Shown here one piece after another: positions 49,896 through 59,611 of a DNA stretch of 64,000 nucleotides. Position 1 is the first letter of the stretch; the number at the start of each line of letters is the position of its first letter. The notes under the pieces were generated by a model that saw only the letters and a program-made list of their open reading frames with translations, did no database searches and was not told the DNA's origin. The position numbers and the translations under genes were made by a program. This DNA comes from Nitrosomonas sp. (GTDB lineage Bacteria; Pseudomonadota; Gammaproteobacteria; Burkholderiales; Nitrosomonadaceae), in assembly GCF_020852615.1 (NCBI RefSeq), contig NZ_JADZAJ010000021.1:1-64000 (forward strand). Direction: 5' to 3'.

Positions 49896-51980
49896 ATGAA
49901 TAATATTCTGTCTTTAGCCGGGCTGGTGCGCGGCGGCCAGATGCAAAGTCTGGCAGGGCCGGCGCTGATCATCATGATCCTGTCGATGATGGTATTGCCT
50001 CTGCCACCCTTTGTGCTGGATGTACTGTTTACCTTCAATATCGCGCTGGCGGTAATCGTGCTGCTGGTGAGCCTCTACTCGCGCGATGCACTCGAATTCG
50101 CAGTTTTTCCTACCGTTCTGCTGATCACAACCCTGCTGCGGCTTTCTCTGAATGTGGCCTCCACCCGGGTAGTGCTGATGCACGGCCATACCGGACCGGA
50201 TGCTGCCGGCAAAGTCATCGAGGCATTCGGTCATTTTCTGGTAGGGGGCAACTACACAGTGGGCCTGGTGGTATTTATCATCCTAGTGGTGATTAATTTT
50301 GTTGTCATCACCAAGGGTGCCGGGCGTATTGCTGAAGTCAGCGCCCGCTTCACCCTGGACGCCATCCCGGGAAAACAGATGGCGATTGATGCTGATCTCA
50401 ATGCCGGTCTGATCCGGGAAGATGAGGCACGCAAGCGGCGCGAACGGGTTTCCCAGGAAGCCGATTTCTACGGTTCAATGGACGGTGCCAGCAAGTTCGT
50501 ACGCGGCGATGCTGTTGCCGGCATTCTGATCATGCTGATTACTGTTATTGGTGGCCTGATCGTAGGTGTACTGCAGCATGATCTGAACATTGGCGACGCT
50601 GCCAAAAACTACACGCTGCTGACGATTGGTGACGGTCTTGTGGCCCAGATCCCGGCACTGATCATCTCTACGGCAGCAGGCCTGATGGTCAGCCGTGTCA
50701 GTACCGATGAAGATCTCGGCCAGCAATTTGTAAACCAGTTACTTAACAAGCCGCAGGTGCTGTGGCTGGCTGCCGGTATTCTCGGTGCACTGGGACTGGT
50801 TCCGGGCATGCCGCATTTCGTGTTTCTACTGCTGGCGGGAGGCATCGGGATGATTGCTTACTATGTATCCAGACGCACTGCTTTGCCGGAATCCAAACCG
50901 GAAGAATCGGAAGTTGTCACTAGCGAAGCACTGGATGCCAGCTGGGAGGACGTGGTACAGGTGGACACGATCGGGCTGGAAGTGGGCTACCGTCTGATCC
51001 CGCTGGTTGATAAGCAGCGTCAGGGTGATTTACTCAAGCGCATCAACGGTATACGCAAGAAATTTGCACAGGAAATCGGTTTTCTGCCACCGGTAGTGCA
51101 TATCCGCGATAACCTGGAACTGCGTCCCAACAGCTACCGCATCACGATGAAAGGCTCGGAAATTGGTCAGGGAGAATCCTATAACGGCATGCTTCTGGCA
51201 ATTAACCCCGGCCAGGTCACCATGGCGCTGCCGGGTAACAACACTGAAGATCCGGCATTCGGGCTGCCTGCTGTCTGGATCGAAACAGAGCAGCGCGAAC
51301 TGGCACAAACCAGCGGCTATACCGTGGTCGATGCCAGTACCGTCGTCACTACTCACCTGAATCACCTGATCCGCATGCATGCCTCCGAACTGCTCGGGCG
51401 GGAGGAGTTGCAAAAACTGCTCGACCATCTGGGCCAGCGCTCACCCAAGCTGGCGGATGATCTGATTCCCAAGCTGCTGCCTTTGGCAACGGTACAGAAA
51501 ATCTTGCAGCATTTACTGGAAGAAGGCGTCAACATCCGTGACATGCGCACCATTATCGATACGCTGACCGAACACGCCGGGCGGACTCAGGATATCAGCG
51601 AGCTGCTGGCCCTGGTGAGAGTGGCACTGGGACGGGTTATCGTGGAGCAATGTTTTCCGTCTGGTGCAGAAATGCAGGTTATGAGCCTGCAACCTGCGCT
51701 GGAAGCCATTCTGCTGCAAGTGGTTCAATCTGATCCAGTAGCAGGTGGCGGTATCGAGCCCGGTCTGGCCGATACGCTGACCCGGGAAACAGCCAGCGCA
51801 GTCCAGCGACTGGAACAGCTTGGATTGCCGGCTGTGCTGGTGGTGCCGGATGCAATCCGCCTGCTGCTGTCCCGCTTCCTGCGCCGTTCACTGCCTCAGT
51901 TGAGGGTACTGGCCCATTCCGAGATTCCGGATACCAGAAAAATAAAATTTATATCGATCATTGGGGGTAACAAAAAATGA
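49896..51980 (+). CDS. flhA: FlhA flagellar export gate protein
   Basis: A 694-residue protein with about eight N-terminal membrane segments and a cytoplasmic domain that docks chaperone-substrate complexes. The conserved FHIPEP-type region (GAGRIAEVSARFTLDAIPGKQ and RKRRERVSQEADFYGSMDGA) is present. It starts 42 nt after flhB and overlaps flhF by 4 nt. Confidence 0.97.
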   Translation: MNNILSLAGLVRGGQMQSLAGPALIIMILSMMVLPLPPFVLDVLFTFNIALAVIVLLVSLYSRDALEFAVFPTVLLITTLLRLSLNVASTRVVLMHGHTGPDAAGKVIEAFGHFLVGGNYTVGLVVFIILVVINFVVITKGAGRIAEVSARFTLDAIPGKQMAIDADLNAGLIREDEARKRRERVSQEADFYGSMDGASKFVRGDAVAGILIMLITVIGGLIVGVLQHDLNIGDAAKNYTLLTIGDGLVAQIPALIISTAAGLMVSRVSTDEDLGQQFVNQLLNKPQVLWLAAGILGALGLVPGMPHFVFLLLAGGIGMIAYYVSRRTALPESKPEESEVVTSEALDASWEDVVQVDTIGLEVGYRLIPLVDKQRQGDLLKRINGIRKKFAQEIGFLPPVVHIRDNLELRPNSYRITMKGSEIGQGESYNGMLLAINPGQVTMALPGNNTEDPAFGLPAVWIETEQRELAQTSGYTVVDASTVVTTHLNHLIRMHASELLGREELQKLLDHLGQRSPKLADDLIPKLLPLATVQKILQHLLEEGVNIRDMRTIIDTLTEHAGRTQDISELLALVRVALGRVIVEQCFPSGAEMQVMSLQPALEAILLQVVQSDPVAGGGIEPGLADTLTRETASAVQRLEQLGLPAVLVVPDAIRLLLSRFLRRSLPQLRVLAHSEIPDTRKIKFISIIGGNKK

Positions 51981-53266
51981 AAGTACGAAAATTTTTGGCC
52001 GCCACTTCCCATGAGGTGTTGCGTAAGGTTAAGGATGAATTGGGCGCAGACGCCGTGATTCTGTCAAACAAACAGGTACCGGGTGGCATCGAAATCCTGG
52101 CACTGTCAGGCAAGGATATTTCCAGTCTGGCCGGTGAGACACCGCCAGTAGCACCTGTCACCACACCTGTAAATAAACCGGTAAATAAAACGGCTGCTGC
52201 GATTAAACAAAAACCGGCAGCTGAAAAAGAACCGGCACCTTCCATACAAAAGCAGGCAGAGCCACTTCCGGCGATGGTAAACAGCCAAAGCATCAGCATC
52301 ATCCAGGAAATTCAGTCCATGAAACAGATGCTGGAAGAGCAGTTAACCACCATCGGCTGGAGCAGCTTTTCCCAGCGTGATCCGGGCAGTACGAAAGTAT
52401 TGCGCACCCTGCTGAGTGCAGGTTTCAGTCCGCAGCTGTCACGGCATTTGCTGGAAAAGCTGCCGGCTGACCGTGATTTTGAACAAAGCATAAAGCGGAC
52501 CATTGCGTTGCTTACGCTGAATTTACGGACGACCACCGGTGATGAAATTATTGAACAGGGCGGGATTTATGCGCTGATTGGGCCAACCGGTGTTGGTAAA
52601 ACAACGACCACGGCAAAACTTGCCGCACGTGCTGTCGTCCGTCATGGTGCTGACAAGGTGGCACTGTTGACCACCGACAGCTACCGTATTGGCGGACATG
52701 AGCAGCTGCGCATTTACGGCAAATTACTAGGTATATCGGTACGCAGCATCAAGGATATCGACGATCTGCAGCTGATGCTGCATGAGTTGCGCGGCAAGCA
52801 CATGGTGCTGATTGATACTGTTGGCATGAGCCAGCGCGACCAGATGCTGGCCGAACAAATCACCATGCTGAGCCAGTGCGGCACGGAAATAAAACACCTG
52901 CTGTTACTCAATGCCACCAGCAGTGGCGACACACTGGATGAAGTCATTTCCGCCTATCAGCAGCACGGTATTCATGGTTGCATCATCACCAAAGTGGATG
53001 AAGCAGCGAGCCTGGGTGTGGCGCTGGATGCGGTAATCCGGCGCAAACTGGTGCTGCATTACGTAACCAACGGCCAGAAGGTTCCGGAAGATTTACACGA
53101 GGCCAATTCCCGCTACCTGTTACACCGTATTTTCAAACCTTCAGCAGAAAACTCGCCTTTCTCACTGCAGGACCCCGAGTTTGCACTGATTATGGCGGGA
53201 AATTCTGCGGATCCATCAACCGCCAGACAAAAAACGCGTATCGGGGCCAATCATGATTTGCGCTAA
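51977..53266 (+). CDS. flhF: FlhF signal-recognition-type GTPase
   Basis: A 429-residue SRP-like GTPase that sets flagellar number and polar placement. Residues about 200-420 hold the GTPase domain with P-loop LIGPTGVGKTTTTAKLA and VLIDTVGMSQRDQM. The N-terminal B domain is rich in Pro/Ala/Lys (about 60-100). It overlaps flhA by 4 nt and flhG by 14 nt. Confidence 0.95.
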   Translation: MKVRKFLAATSHEVLRKVKDELGADAVILSNKQVPGGIEILALSGKDISSLAGETPPVAPVTTPVNKPVNKTAAAIKQKPAAEKEPAPSIQKQAEPLPAMVNSQSISIIQEIQSMKQMLEEQLTTIGWSSFSQRDPGSTKVLRTLLSAGFSPQLSRHLLEKLPADRDFEQSIKRTIALLTLNLRTTTGDEIIEQGGIYALIGPTGVGKTTTTAKLAARAVVRHGADKVALLTTDSYRIGGHEQLRIYGKLLGISVRSIKDIDDLQLMLHELRGKHMVLIDTVGMSQRDQMLAEQITMLSQCGTEIKHLLLLNATSSGDTLDEVISAYQQHGIHGCIITKVDEAASLGVALDAVIRRKLVLHYVTNGQKVPEDLHEANSRYLLHRIFKPSAENSPFSLQDPEFALIMAGNSADPSTARQKTRIGANHDLR

Positions 53267-54146
53267 CCGGGATCAGGCATCCGGTTTACGTGAGCTGACT
53301 GCACTGGAATCAAATACCGGCGTACGTGTGTTTGCCGTAGTGGGCGGGCGATCGGGCGTAGGTAAAACCTGTTCGGTTATTAATCTGGCAACTGCACTGG
53401 CAAAAATGGGCAAGCGCGTACTGATCCTGGATGAAAATCCGCGCCACAAGGACGTCAACGCCAATCTTGGCCTTTGTGCACGCTACGATTTACTGCACGT
53501 GATCAACCGGGATAAAACACTTGAACAGGTAATGACCCAAGGGCCGGAAGGGGTGATGGTTCTGACGGCAATGCGTGGAATTCATTCGCTGGCAAAGCTT
53601 GCACCCGCTGATCAGGAACGGCTGATTGAATGCTTTAGCGAGCTGTCACAGACAGTGGACGCGGTGCTGATTGATACCGCAATCGGTCGGGGCAGCCGGG
53701 TCGTTCCGCTGAGCCTGGCCTCTCAGCAGGTACTGATTGTACTGTCCGGCTCAGGTCAGGCAATTACAGATGCCTATGCACTGATTAAACTCATCAGTAA
53801 AGAATATGCCCGGCGGGATTTTCTGGTACTGGTCAACAAGGTGCAGTCAGAAAGCAGGGGGCGCGAGATATTCGAGAATATTGCCAGCGTTGCACAAAAG
53901 AATCTGACAGTCCGGCTGGAATGGATGGGGTGTATTTTGTTTGATGACAAGCTGCATCGATCAACCCGGCTTTGTCAGCCGGTAGTGGAAATTTTCCCGG
54001 CATCGGATTCGGCTGCAGGTTACCGCCAGCTGGCTGAAAAGCTGATGCGGTGTGCAGGGCACTGGACAGATAACGATGGCGTGGAAAATTTCATGCGCAG
54101 GCTGATTCGTACCAGTCATCTTGATGCAGCGGAATTTACAGTGTGA
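53253..54146 (+). CDS. flhG: FlhG/FleN MinD-like ATPase
   Basis: A 297-residue MinD-family ATPase that limits flagellar number with FlhF. The deviant Walker A is VVGGRSGVGKTCSVINLA. An N-terminal segment (CANRDQASGLREL) resembles the DQA/GL motif that activates FlhF. The FliA gene follows 10 nt later. Confidence 0.94.
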   Translation: MICANRDQASGLRELTALESNTGVRVFAVVGGRSGVGKTCSVINLATALAKMGKRVLILDENPRHKDVNANLGLCARYDLLHVINRDKTLEQVMTQGPEGVMVLTAMRGIHSLAKLAPADQERLIECFSELSQTVDAVLIDTAIGRGSRVVPLSLASQQVLIVLSGSGQAITDAYALIKLISKEYARRDFLVLVNKVQSESRGREIFENIASVAQKNLTVRLEWMGCILFDDKLHRSTRLCQPVVEIFPASDSAAGYRQLAEKLMRCAGHWTDNDGVENFMRRLIRTSHLDAAEFTV

Positions 54147-54156
54147 GGTAGTTTTT

Positions 54157-54867
54157 ATGTACACCGAAACAGGCATCGTAAATAAAGATCAGTTCATCAC
54201 GGAATATACCCCTCTGGTCAAGCGGATAGCCCATCACATGATGGCCAGATTGCCAGCCAGTGTTCAGGTGGATGATCTGATTCAGGCAGGAATGATTGGC
54301 CTGATGGATGCAATCAACCGTTATGAGGGCTCCTATGGCCGCCAGTTTGAAAGCTATGCCGCCCAGCGGATTCGTGGCTCGATTCTGGATGAACTGAGAG
54401 AAGCTGACTGGTTGCCGCGCAGCCTGCGCAAAAAAATGCGCCAGATAGAAACAGCTATGCGCTCGCTGGAACAACGTCTCGGTTACCCGCCCAGCGAGAA
54501 GGAAATTGCGGATGAAATGAATTTACCGCTGATTGAATATCAGGAAATGCTGCAGGAAGCGGGTGGCGGGCAATTAATCTATTACGAGGATTTTCAGGTA
54601 GACGAGGAAGATCATTTTCTCGATCGTCTGTGCGGCGATCAAAGTAATGAACCGCTGGATCAGCTGCTGGAGAAGAATCTGAGGGAGCTGCTGGTCGATG
54701 CCATCGAAAAATTGCCGGCCAAGGAAAAGCTGGTAATGGGTATGTATTACGAACAGGAAATGAATTTACGTGAAATCGGGACAGTGCTGGGGGTAAGCGA
54801 GTCACGTATCTGCCAGTTACATACTCAGGCCATTTCCCGTTTGCGAACCCGGCTGCGGGAGAAATAG
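54157..54867 (+). CDS. fliA: RNA polymerase sigma factor FliA (sigma-28)
   Basis: A 236-residue sigma-70-family factor for late flagellar genes. Region 2 is seen in VDDLIQAGMIGLMDAINRYE and AAQRIRGSILDELREADW, region 4 in EQEMNLREIGTVLGVSESRI. Start ATG 54157 follows GAGG. The window holds a perfect target promoter at motA. Confidence 0.97.
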   Translation: MYTETGIVNKDQFITEYTPLVKRIAHHMMARLPASVQVDDLIQAGMIGLMDAINRYEGSYGRQFESYAAQRIRGSILDELREADWLPRSLRKKMRQIETAMRSLEQRLGYPPSEKEIADEMNLPLIEYQEMLQEAGGGQLIYYEDFQVDEEDHFLDRLCGDQSNEPLDQLLEKNLRELLVDAIEKLPAKEKLVMGMYYEQEMNLREIGTVLGVSESRICQLHTQAISRLRTRLREK

Positions 54868-55048
54868 CCGGCCCTGAAAAGATTGTCATGCCAGATTTCT
54901 GTGCCGGGTTTCTAAATCCGGTTGTGCAGGGTGAGGCAAGAAGTGCGATGCAGAGCCACGGTGTGAAAATGCTGATCAGAACACAACCCGCCCGCGACGC
55001 CGGTCACTCCGGCATAACCGGAACCCGGTGCCGCGGACAAATTGCGGC

Positions 55049-56002
55049 TTACCGCATAAACCATGTGAATCTGGATTCAGAGAGGAATTCTGTTGCCACC
55101 CGGCCAACCCGCTTGGCAAAGCGTTCTGCAAGCCCTTCCTGAACTGTAAAATCAACGATACGTTCAGCCTGGATAACTTCCCGGGCAACATAATCCGCGT
55201 TACCCAGGCCATCGGCCAGCCCAAGCTCGATGCTTTTGGCGCCAGTCCACACCATACCGCTGAAAATTTCAGGGTTATCCTGCAAACGATCTTTCCTGCC
55301 GCTCTTGACCACCTGAATAAACTGCTGGTGAATTTCAGCCAGCATTTTTTTTGCATGCTCTCTTTGTACCGGATCAGATGGAGAGAAAGGATCGAGGAAC
55401 CCCTTATTTTCACCCGCTGTCAGAAGGCGACGTTCCACCCCCAGTTTTTCAAGTGTGCCAGTGAATCCGAATCCGTCCATTAACACACCGATTGACCCTA
55501 CGATGCTGGCCTTATCTACAAAAATTTTATCAGCCGCCGCCGCAACATAATACCCTCCGGAAGCGCAGATATCTTCGACCACCACGTATAACGGAATATC
55601 CCGGTACAGTGCTCTCAACCGACGTATTTCATCGTTGATACTGCCTGCCTGAACCGGGCTTCCTCCCGGGCTGTTAATTCGTAATACCACCCCGGCTGTA
55701 TTACGGTCTTCGAATGCTTTTTTTAGCCCTTCATTCACATTTTCCGCGCTGTTCAAACTGTCAGGTGTGATTTCACCGCGCAGGTCCACCAATGCAGTGT
55801 GCTTGCCTGAGCCGCCGGCCACCTCGGTATCCAGCCAGCCCAGCCCCCAGAAGAGCAGCGCAAACAAATAGGAAAAAGTCAGCAAACGAAAAAAAATACC
55901 CCAGTTGCGAGCTTTTCTTTGTTCCTTCAACGAGGCAAACACCAGTTCTCGCAGTGTTTCATGTTCCCACTTTTCCTTGTTGGTATTTTCTGTATCAGCC
56001 AT
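55049..56002 (-). CDS. sppA: Signal peptide peptidase SppA (S49)
   Basis: A 317-residue membrane protease that clears signal peptides. One N-terminal membrane helix (LLTFSYLFALLFWGLGWL) precedes a S49 domain with the catalytic Ser in KASIVGSIGVL and the Lys-bearing segment near VLRINSPGGSP. It is the short, single-domain type of about 300-330 residues. Confidence 0.92.
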   Translation of the reverse strand: MADTENTNKEKWEHETLRELVFASLKEQRKARNWGIFFRLLTFSYLFALLFWGLGWLDTEVAGGSGKHTALVDLRGEITPDSLNSAENVNEGLKKAFEDRNTAGVVLRINSPGGSPVQAGSINDEIRRLRALYRDIPLYVVVEDICASGGYYVAAAADKIFVDKASIVGSIGVLMDGFGFTGTLEKLGVERRLLTAGENKGFLDPFSPSDPVQREHAKKMLAEIHQQFIQVVKSGRKDRLQDNPEIFSGMVWTGAKSIELGLADGLGNADYVAREVIQAERIVDFTVQEGLAERFAKRVGRVATEFLSESRFTWFMR

Positions 56003-56028
56003 GAGTATTGATCACTTTTTCAATCAGT

Positions 56029-56691
56029 TTATTGGGTTGTACCGGCACGTGTTTCTGAAACATAAATCTCCACCCGGCGATTTTTTGCCCGGCCTGCAGC
56101 AGTGTCATTAGAGGCGACCGGCTGATGTGAACCACGGCCATCGATCTGGATACGCTGGAAAGGAACCCCCCGGCCAACCAGGTATTCACGCGTGCTTGCA
56201 GCACGATTGACTGATAACGGATTGTTGACAGTATCGCTGCCCGTGCTGTCGGTGTGACCGGTAATCGTTACCTGCGTGCCGGGATTATTCAACAGGCTGG
56301 TAGCAAAGCTGTCGAGAATCGGACGAAAATCCGGTTTAATTCGTGCACTTCCTGAATCAAAGGAAATATCACTGGGAATGTTTAACATCAGACGATTATC
56401 CGGTGTTTGCGAGACTACGACACCCGTACCGGCAGTGGCACTTTCCATCTGTGCTTTTTGTTCTTCCATTCGTTTAGACCACAGGTAACCGGCACCTGCG
56501 CCCAGTGCCGCACCGGCACCCGCCCCAATAGCAGCACCTTTACCGCCCCCGGCCAGTGCGCCTATAGCGGCCCCCGTCCCGGCACCGATCAATGCACCTG
56601 TACCAGTACCTTTCTGGGTTCCGCTCATATCAGCGCATCCGGAAGTGATAAATCCTGCTATCAATACCGCTATAACTTTGTTCTTGTTCAT
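56029..56691 (-). CDS. OmpA-family lipoprotein with glycine zipper
   Basis: A 220-residue outer-membrane lipoprotein. The signal ends in a lipobox (GFITSGCADM); a Gly/Ala-rich zipper (ALIGAGTGAAIGALAGGG) follows, and the C-terminal OmpA domain has ITGHTDSTGSD and NRRVEIYV, which bind peptidoglycan. I chose the ATG at 56691; the open frame extends 32 residues upstream without homology. Similar to the YiaD group. Confidence 0.9.
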   Translation of the reverse strand: MNKNKVIAVLIAGFITSGCADMSGTQKGTGTGALIGAGTGAAIGALAGGGKGAAIGAGAGAALGAGAGYLWSKRMEEQKAQMESATAGTGVVVSQTPDNRLMLNIPSDISFDSGSARIKPDFRPILDSFATSLLNNPGTQVTITGHTDSTGSDTVNNPLSVNRAASTREYLVGRGVPFQRIQIDGRGSHQPVASNDTAAGRAKNRRVEIYVSETRAGTTQ

Positions 56692-56898
56692 GAAATTACC
56701 TTTATGTATGTTGAAGTAACGGGGAGATACTGTAACAAAAGAAACTGAAAAACAATCAATAATTACTTTTCTTTTGATCCGCTTCAAGATGATTTGATTT
56801 GAGAAGCTGCCGGTGGCATGGTTCGCAGCTCGGCCGGAATACTTCTGAAAACCGGTTTTTCGGATAAATCACGGCGCTGCATGGTGTCTGCTGCTCGC

Positions 56899-57750
56899 CT
56901 ACCTGTCATTTGATATACCTCGCTGCTGCACTCCATTCACCCGAACATCCACTGACCGGCTTTGAATCCAGCCGGACAGTGCATCCCCGGTTTGCACGCG
57001 CAGCCAGCTGCCGTTATATGCAACTGCAGTCAAAGGGGTATTTTTTTCCAGAAGGGTAATCGCCCTGGAGTGGCTGTCCGGGTCTGCCTGCAGGTAAGTG
57101 GCATGTGCCATATATACCGGGATTAAGACATGAAAAACCACTGTGGCATCCTGAGCATCTGCTGATTTTCTGGCAGGGTTGACTATCGCATCGATCAGCT
57201 CACCTGATTGAGCTGCATAATTCATCGCGGTGCTGTAGTCTTTTTGCTGATATGCAACCGTTGCCGCATTCAGCAAATGCTGTGCCAGGCGTTGCAATAC
57301 AGAATCAGCTTCATTCAGACCTGCCTGTTTGGCTGCGCTGATCGCGACTTCCACTTCAGCAATTTTTGAAGCAGCATCCGGCTGTGTCGCTAACCGATGC
57401 AGTTTGCTCTTGGTACGACTGATTTCACTGGCAGTTTCCTGCAGCGCTTGTGCCTGCCCCTGCTCGCGAGCATTCAGGCTGCGAATCAGCTCGTCCTTTT
57501 CAGCGAGTTTCTGTTTCAGCGCTATGATTTCATCACGGTAGATCCGCTGACGTGGTAATTTTTCCGGAATCGGAATAACCTCGGTACCATTCGTTTTTGC
57601 AGCCTCCGGTTCACGACTGGCTGACTGACCTGATACCAGGGGTTTACGTTGCTGATCTGTTACACATCCGGCCAGACTTATGCTGGCGAGCATCAGTACA
57701 GATACAACGGCGAGAAACTGCTTGTCTGTGAGGTGATTAAAATCAGGCAT
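56899..57750 (-). CDS. Lipoprotein with coiled coil and SH3-like domain
   Basis: A 283-residue predicted lipoprotein (lipobox ASISLAGCVTD). The middle (about 65-130) is a charged coiled coil (EIIALKQKLAEKDELIRSL); the C-terminal 60 residues look like a bacterial SH3 domain (WLRVQTGDALSGWIQSRSV). It could be a cell-wall-associated protein. I do not recognise a named family. Confidence 0.75.
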   Translation of the reverse strand: MPDFNHLTDKQFLAVVSVLMLASISLAGCVTDQQRKPLVSGQSASREPEAAKTNGTEVIPIPEKLPRQRIYRDEIIALKQKLAEKDELIRSLNAREQGQAQALQETASEISRTKSKLHRLATQPDAASKIAEVEVAISAAKQAGLNEADSVLQRLAQHLLNAATVAYQQKDYSTAMNYAAQSGELIDAIVNPARKSADAQDATVVFHVLIPVYMAHATYLQADPDSHSRAITLLEKNTPLTAVAYNGSWLRVQTGDALSGWIQSRSVDVRVNGVQQRGISNDR

Positions 57751-58047
57751 GTTTGCTCGATTTGTTGAGGGGCAGGAGAGAGCTTAACTCAAATAATCCA
57801 TTATTAGATGGCTCTTCGAACTTGCGCTTCGTTGTCTTCAAACTTTGCCTTCAGATTATTGAGACCTAAAAATGTTCTTTTCGGCTAACTGGAGCAGAAC
57901 TTTAAACAAAGAATTCCTTTAAAAACTTTACCCTTATTAATCAATGCATAAACACCATTTTGCACAACCGGATTTTCAGAGATGCCCGGAAAACAGCCTC
58001 ATGGCCAGCTGGTAACATTTCCCGGTTTTTAACTATCATAACTTGCG
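57751..58047. other. AT-rich divergent promoter region
   Basis: About 300 nt between divergently transcribed genes, with no supported gene. It should hold promoters for the lipoprotein gene (minus) and the hydrolase gene (plus); no strong consensus promoter was picked out. Confidence 0.35.
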
Positions 58048-58923
58048 ATGTATAACCGGATAATTCGCTGGATATTGATTCAATCTGTCTCGGTATTGGC
58101 AGTCATCAGTATCACAGTCGTTATATTGGGTGAAATCGTAACAGGGTCCGCCCCCACCGCTGTTGAGACTTTACAGCCGGATTTCCCGGTAGAAACCGTC
58201 CGGATTCCTGTTAACCGGAATTATGTTGTACATGGCTGGCTGGCACGTGGAACAAGCGGGCACGGTGCTGTTCTGCTGGTGCATTCCATTCGCAGCAATC
58301 GCCTCGAAATGCTTGGCCGGGGGAGATTTCTCAACAGCCAGGGCTACCATGTACTGATGATAGATTTACAGGCACATGGAGAAACACCGGGGGATCGCAT
58401 TACTTTTGGTGCACGTGAATCAGCGGATGTCGCAGCGGCAGTGAACTACCTCCGGGATACTTTTCCTCATGATCGTATCGGCGCTATCGGCGTTACACTG
58501 GGTGCGGCTGCAATCGTACTGGCTAATCCGCCACTGAGACTTGATGCCATGATACTCGAATCTTTGCACCCGACATTTACTGAAGCCGTCACAAACCGGC
58601 TCAGGCTGCATCTGGGAGAAGCAGGGGAATACCTTCAGTTTCTGCTGCTCCCGTATTTCTCCTTTTTGCTTGATTTACCGGTTGATCAGCTGAATCCAAT
58701 TGATCGGATTGGTAATCTTGCCATTCCGGTATTATTTATTTCAGGCACGCTTGACAGACATACCACCCGGTCCGAAGTGAAACGCTTGTATGATGCAGCC
58801 CTGCCCCCCAGGGAGCTTTGGATTGTCGAAGGTGCCGGCCACTATAATATGCATACCTTTGCGGGTAAAAGCTACGAAACACGTATTGCTGACTTTCTTT
58901 CAGCCTATCTGCAAAGACCGTAG
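58048..58923 (+). CDS. Alpha/beta-hydrolase-fold protein with Thr at the nucleophile position
   Basis: A 291-residue protein with an N-terminal membrane anchor (about 7-30) and an alpha/beta hydrolase core. The nucleophile elbow reads GVTLGA with Thr150 where Ser, Cys or Asp is normally found; Asp236 (SGTLDRHT) and His265 (GAGHYNM) fit the other triad positions. Either activity is lost or Thr acts as nucleophile. The role is unknown. A universal stress protein gene follows 49 nt later. Confidence 0.82.
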   Translation: MYNRIIRWILIQSVSVLAVISITVVILGEIVTGSAPTAVETLQPDFPVETVRIPVNRNYVVHGWLARGTSGHGAVLLVHSIRSNRLEMLGRGRFLNSQGYHVLMIDLQAHGETPGDRITFGARESADVAAAVNYLRDTFPHDRIGAIGVTLGAAAIVLANPPLRLDAMILESLHPTFTEAVTNRLRLHLGEAGEYLQFLLLPYFSFLLDLPVDQLNPIDRIGNLAIPVLFISGTLDRHTTRSEVKRLYDAALPPRELWIVEGAGHYNMHTFAGKSYETRIADFLSAYLQRP

Positions 58924-58972
58924 CCAAAATGCAGCTGTTTAACTGCTTTTATCAACTTGCCAGGAAAAAACC

Positions 58973-59416
58973 ATGTCTGTTTACCAGCATATTCTGCTTG
59001 CCATAGATTTTTTACCCGAAGACGATCAGATCATTCAGAAGGTTAGGGATCTTGAACTGCTGACGGGTGCAAAGCTAAGCCTGATTCATGTGTTGGATAA
59101 TATTCCCATGCCTGATACACCTTATGGCACAGTTATCCCGCCAGATACGGAAGTAACCAACACCATGCTGGAAACTGAAAAACAAAAATTGAACCGGGCG
59201 GGCGATATGCTAGGTATTGATTCTGCGCGGCGCTGGCTGATCTGGGGAGAACCCGGAAAGGAAATTATCCGTATTGCCGGACAGGAAAACGCTGACCTGA
59301 TCGTGGTCGGTTCGCATGGCAGGCACGGGCTTGCGCTGCTGCTGGGTTCCACAGCCAGCAGCGTACTGCATTACGCAAAATGTGATGTTCTTGCAGTACG
59401 TTTACAGGATGAGTAG
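58973..59416 (+). CDS. Universal stress protein (UspA family)
   Basis: A 147-residue UspA-type protein: YQHILLAIDF at the N-terminus and the ATP-binding motif VGSHGRHGLALLLGSTASS at the C-terminus. Stress or energy-state signalling is typical for the family; the specific role is unknown. Confidence 0.9.
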   Translation: MSVYQHILLAIDFLPEDDQIIQKVRDLELLTGAKLSLIHVLDNIPMPDTPYGTVIPPDTEVTNTMLETEKQKLNRAGDMLGIDSARRWLIWGEPGKEIIRIAGQENADLIVVGSHGRHGLALLLGSTASSVLHYAKCDVLAVRLQDE

Positions 59417-59450
59417 GCAAACATATCGCCTGTCAGTTTAGTATTTTATC

Positions 59451-59487
59451 TTGACAAAAATCCTGATTGATAATTATTCTTGTTACA
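59451..59487 (+). promoter_or_regulatory. candidate fbpA promoter with Fur-box-like overlap
   Basis: TTGACA (59451-59456) and TATTCT (59475-59480; 18-nt spacer) lie 130 nt before fbpA. GATAATTATTCTTGTTACA (59469-59487) overlaps it and matches about 12 of 19 bases of the Fur consensus by hand alignment. Iron repression fits the gene products. Confidence 0.5.
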
Positions 59488-59611
59488 GGATGTTGTCGCA
59501 GCACTGGCTTATTCGTATTTTCGGACAGGGTGGCGACTCCTGAACCTCCTCTCTTTCATCTCCACTGAAGAGAACACTAATTTCGTTTATTCAATTTCTG
59601 GAGTCAAAATC

